From Coprococcus sp. (lineage in GTDB: Bacteria; Bacillota; Clostridia; Lachnospirales; Lachnospiraceae), in the NCBI GenBank assembly GCA_016297495.1, contig JAEDGN010000015.1:1-40819 (forward strand): a stretch of DNA of 40,819 bases. The letters are read 5' to 3'. The notes under the pieces are model-generated. The model did no database searches, was not told the origin of the DNA, and saw only the letters and a list, made by a program, of their open reading frames with translations. The position numbers and the translations under genes are program-made. Position 1 is the first letter of the stretch. Each line of letters opens with the position of its first letter. This document shows, in pieces, positions 39,712 to 40,819 of the stretch.

Positions 39712-40684
39712 TGATAAAAAGGTTTTATTGAAAATCGAGCATCTGACCAAGGAATTTGAGATCAAGAGCAAAAAACTTGGCGAGAAACCTCAGATTCTCC
39801 ATGCATTGAATGACGTTTCAGTGGATGTTTATGAGGGCGAGACACTGGGGGTTATCGGTGAATCAGGATGTGGTAAATCTACATTTGGCCGTACTATTAT
39901 ACAGCTTCATAAAGCGACCTCCGGATCGGTTACTTTTGAGGGGAAAGATCTTTTTTCTTTGAAAGGACAGGAACTGAAAAAAATCAAGAAGGATATTCAA
40001 ATGGTCTTCCAGGATCCCTATTCATCTCTGGATCCGAGAAAAACAGCCGGCAAGCTGATTGAAGAACCGCTGATTGTACATAATCTGATTTCGAATAAAG
40101 ATGAACGCGAGAAAAGAGTACTTGAACTGATGCGTGAGGTTGGACTGGACATTCAGCATGTTCACCGGTTCCCTCATGAATTCTCAGGCGGCCAGCGCCA
40201 GCGTATCAATGTTGCCAGAGCATTGTCCATGAATCCGAAGGTTATTATATGTGATGAACCTGTATCTGCATTGGATGTTTCTATTCAGGCTCAGGTATTG
40301 AACCTGTTTAATCGCCTGCAGAAAGAACATAATCTGACCTATATATTTATTTCCCATGATTTGGGTGTTATTAAACATGTCAGTGACAGAATCGCCATTA
40401 TGTATCTTGGAAGGATCGTCGAACTTTGTGCTGCAGATGCTATTTATGAAAATCCGCTGCATCCGTATACAAAGGCATTGCTGTCGGCCATACCGCCGGA
40501 GTCGCCGTTCGAGAAGAAAGAACGGATTGTTCTGAAGGGCGATATTCCAAGTCCGATTGGCGATCAGATTGGATGTCCTCTGGCGGGCAGATGTCCAAAC
40601 TGTATGGAAAAATGTAAAAAAGAAACGCCAGAGCTGAAAGACACCGGTGATGGTCATCAGGTAGCATGTTTTCTGTATGAATAG
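39704..40684 (+). CDS. ABC transporter ATPase, DppF/OppF type
   Basis: A 326-residue partner ATPase with Walker A GESGCGKSTFG, signature FSGGQRQRINVARAL, Walker B VIICDEPVSALD and H-loop FISHDLGVI. Its C-terminus also carries the Cys-rich extension (CPLAGRCPNCMEKC). It is the last transporter component in the operon and overlaps the upstream ATPase gene by 8 bp. With the SBP and two permeases the importer is complete. Confidence 0.95.
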   Translation: MSDDKKVLLKIEHLTKEFEIKSKKLGEKPQILHALNDVSVDVYEGETLGVIGESGCGKSTFGRTIIQLHKATSGSVTFEGKDLFSLKGQELKKIKKDIQMVFQDPYSSLDPRKTAGKLIEEPLIVHNLISNKDEREKRVLELMREVGLDIQHVHRFPHEFSGGQRQRINVARALSMNPKVIICDEPVSALDVSIQAQVLNLFNRLQKEHNLTYIFISHDLGVIKHVSDRIAIMYLGRIVELCAADAIYENPLHPYTKALLSAIPPESPFEKKERIVLKGDIPSPIGDQIGCPLAGRCPNCMEKCKKETPELKDTGDGHQVACFLYE

Positions 40685-40769
40685 GGTGTATGGCAGTATG
40701 TTGGCATGCAGCTCTGTTGTGCTGTTCTAAAATAGTATGAAAATGAAAAGGGAAAGAGGATGAATTTTA

Positions 40770-40819
40770 ATGAGCAATGTAACAAGAAATGATGTATGGG
40801 AGCTGGCAAAAAGCAGAAG
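40770..40819 (+). CDS. Unidentified gene, 5' end only
   Basis: An ATG at 40770, preceded by GAGG 10 bases upstream, opens a frame that runs off the window edge after 16 codons (MSNVTRNDVWELAKSR). It follows the last ABC gene by 85 bp in the same direction and so may belong to the operon. Sixteen residues are too few to identify a family. Confidence 0.6.
   Translation, partial: MSNVTRNDVWELAKSR

Noticed and set aside
1..40819. tRNA, rRNA, CRISPR arrays, prophage genes or complete insertion sequences
   Set aside because: I found no cloverleaf, rRNA segment, spaced direct repeats, integrase or transposase in the window.

Overview
The window looks like a chromosomal segment of an anaerobic, low-to-moderate GC Firmicute, most likely class Clostridia and close to Lachnospiraceae. 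The signs are a PerR/rubrerythrin/rubredoxin oxygen-defence set, a YesM/YesN-type two-component pair, GatCAB, a glnA followed by an ANTAR regulator, a Clostridia-type CtpE-like P-type ATPase, a SpoIID-like protein, Gram-positive ribosome binding sites, sigma-A promoters and a CIRCE element. I assign the family from gene content and protein flavour only. I saw no rRNA, tRNA, CRISPR array, prophage or complete insertion sequence.

Layout. 1-1276: 3' end of a YesM-like histidine kinase overlapping its AraC-type response regulator. 1311-2645: peroxide-defence block (perR, reverse rubrerythrin, rubredoxin) with palindromic PerR-like sites. 2651-3151: GNAT acetyltransferase on the minus strand. 3402-6911: metA with an attenuator-like leader, then a CtpE-like cation ATPase. 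7000-8130: M20 peptidase. 8236-9498 (minus): SpoIID-like protein with a peptidoglycan-binding domain. 9627-14188: carAB behind a long leader with a small U-rich ORF abutting a terminator. 14333-16424: glnA and an ANTAR regulator. 16484-17977: a PurF paralogue that has lost its catalytic cysteine. 18071-18791: bioY with a BirA-like operator. 18852-24065: gatCAB, a DUF624/YesL membrane protein and an iron-dependent alcohol dehydrogenase. 24090-29460: purC, purF, purB, an uncharacterised 165-residue protein and an alkaline-phosphatase-superfamily enzyme. 29477-31633: htpG behind a perfect CIRCE. 31801-40819: AroM and DUF1177 proteins (minus strand), divergent from a peptide/nickel-type ABC importer with an embedded M20 amidohydrolase, then the start of another gene.

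How it fits together. Much of the window is glutamine and nucleotide metabolism: GlnA makes glutamine; CarA, PurF and GatA consume it; PurC, PurF and PurB make purines; CarAB feeds pyrimidines and arginine. The last 9 kb looks like one uptake-and-hydrolysis system for an unidentified amide or peptide, with AroM and DUF1177 as uncharacterised partners.

The points I would look at first are: the PurF paralogue that keeps its PRPP site and Fe-S cysteines but has lost the glutaminase nucleophile; the carAB leader, which has the layout of UTP-sensing (pyrBI-type) attenuation; the AroM/DUF1177/ABC/M20 cluster; the metA leader with two mutually exclusive hairpins; the CIRCE upstream of htpG that could also be a terminator; and three copies of a GC-rich palindromic repeat between genes.
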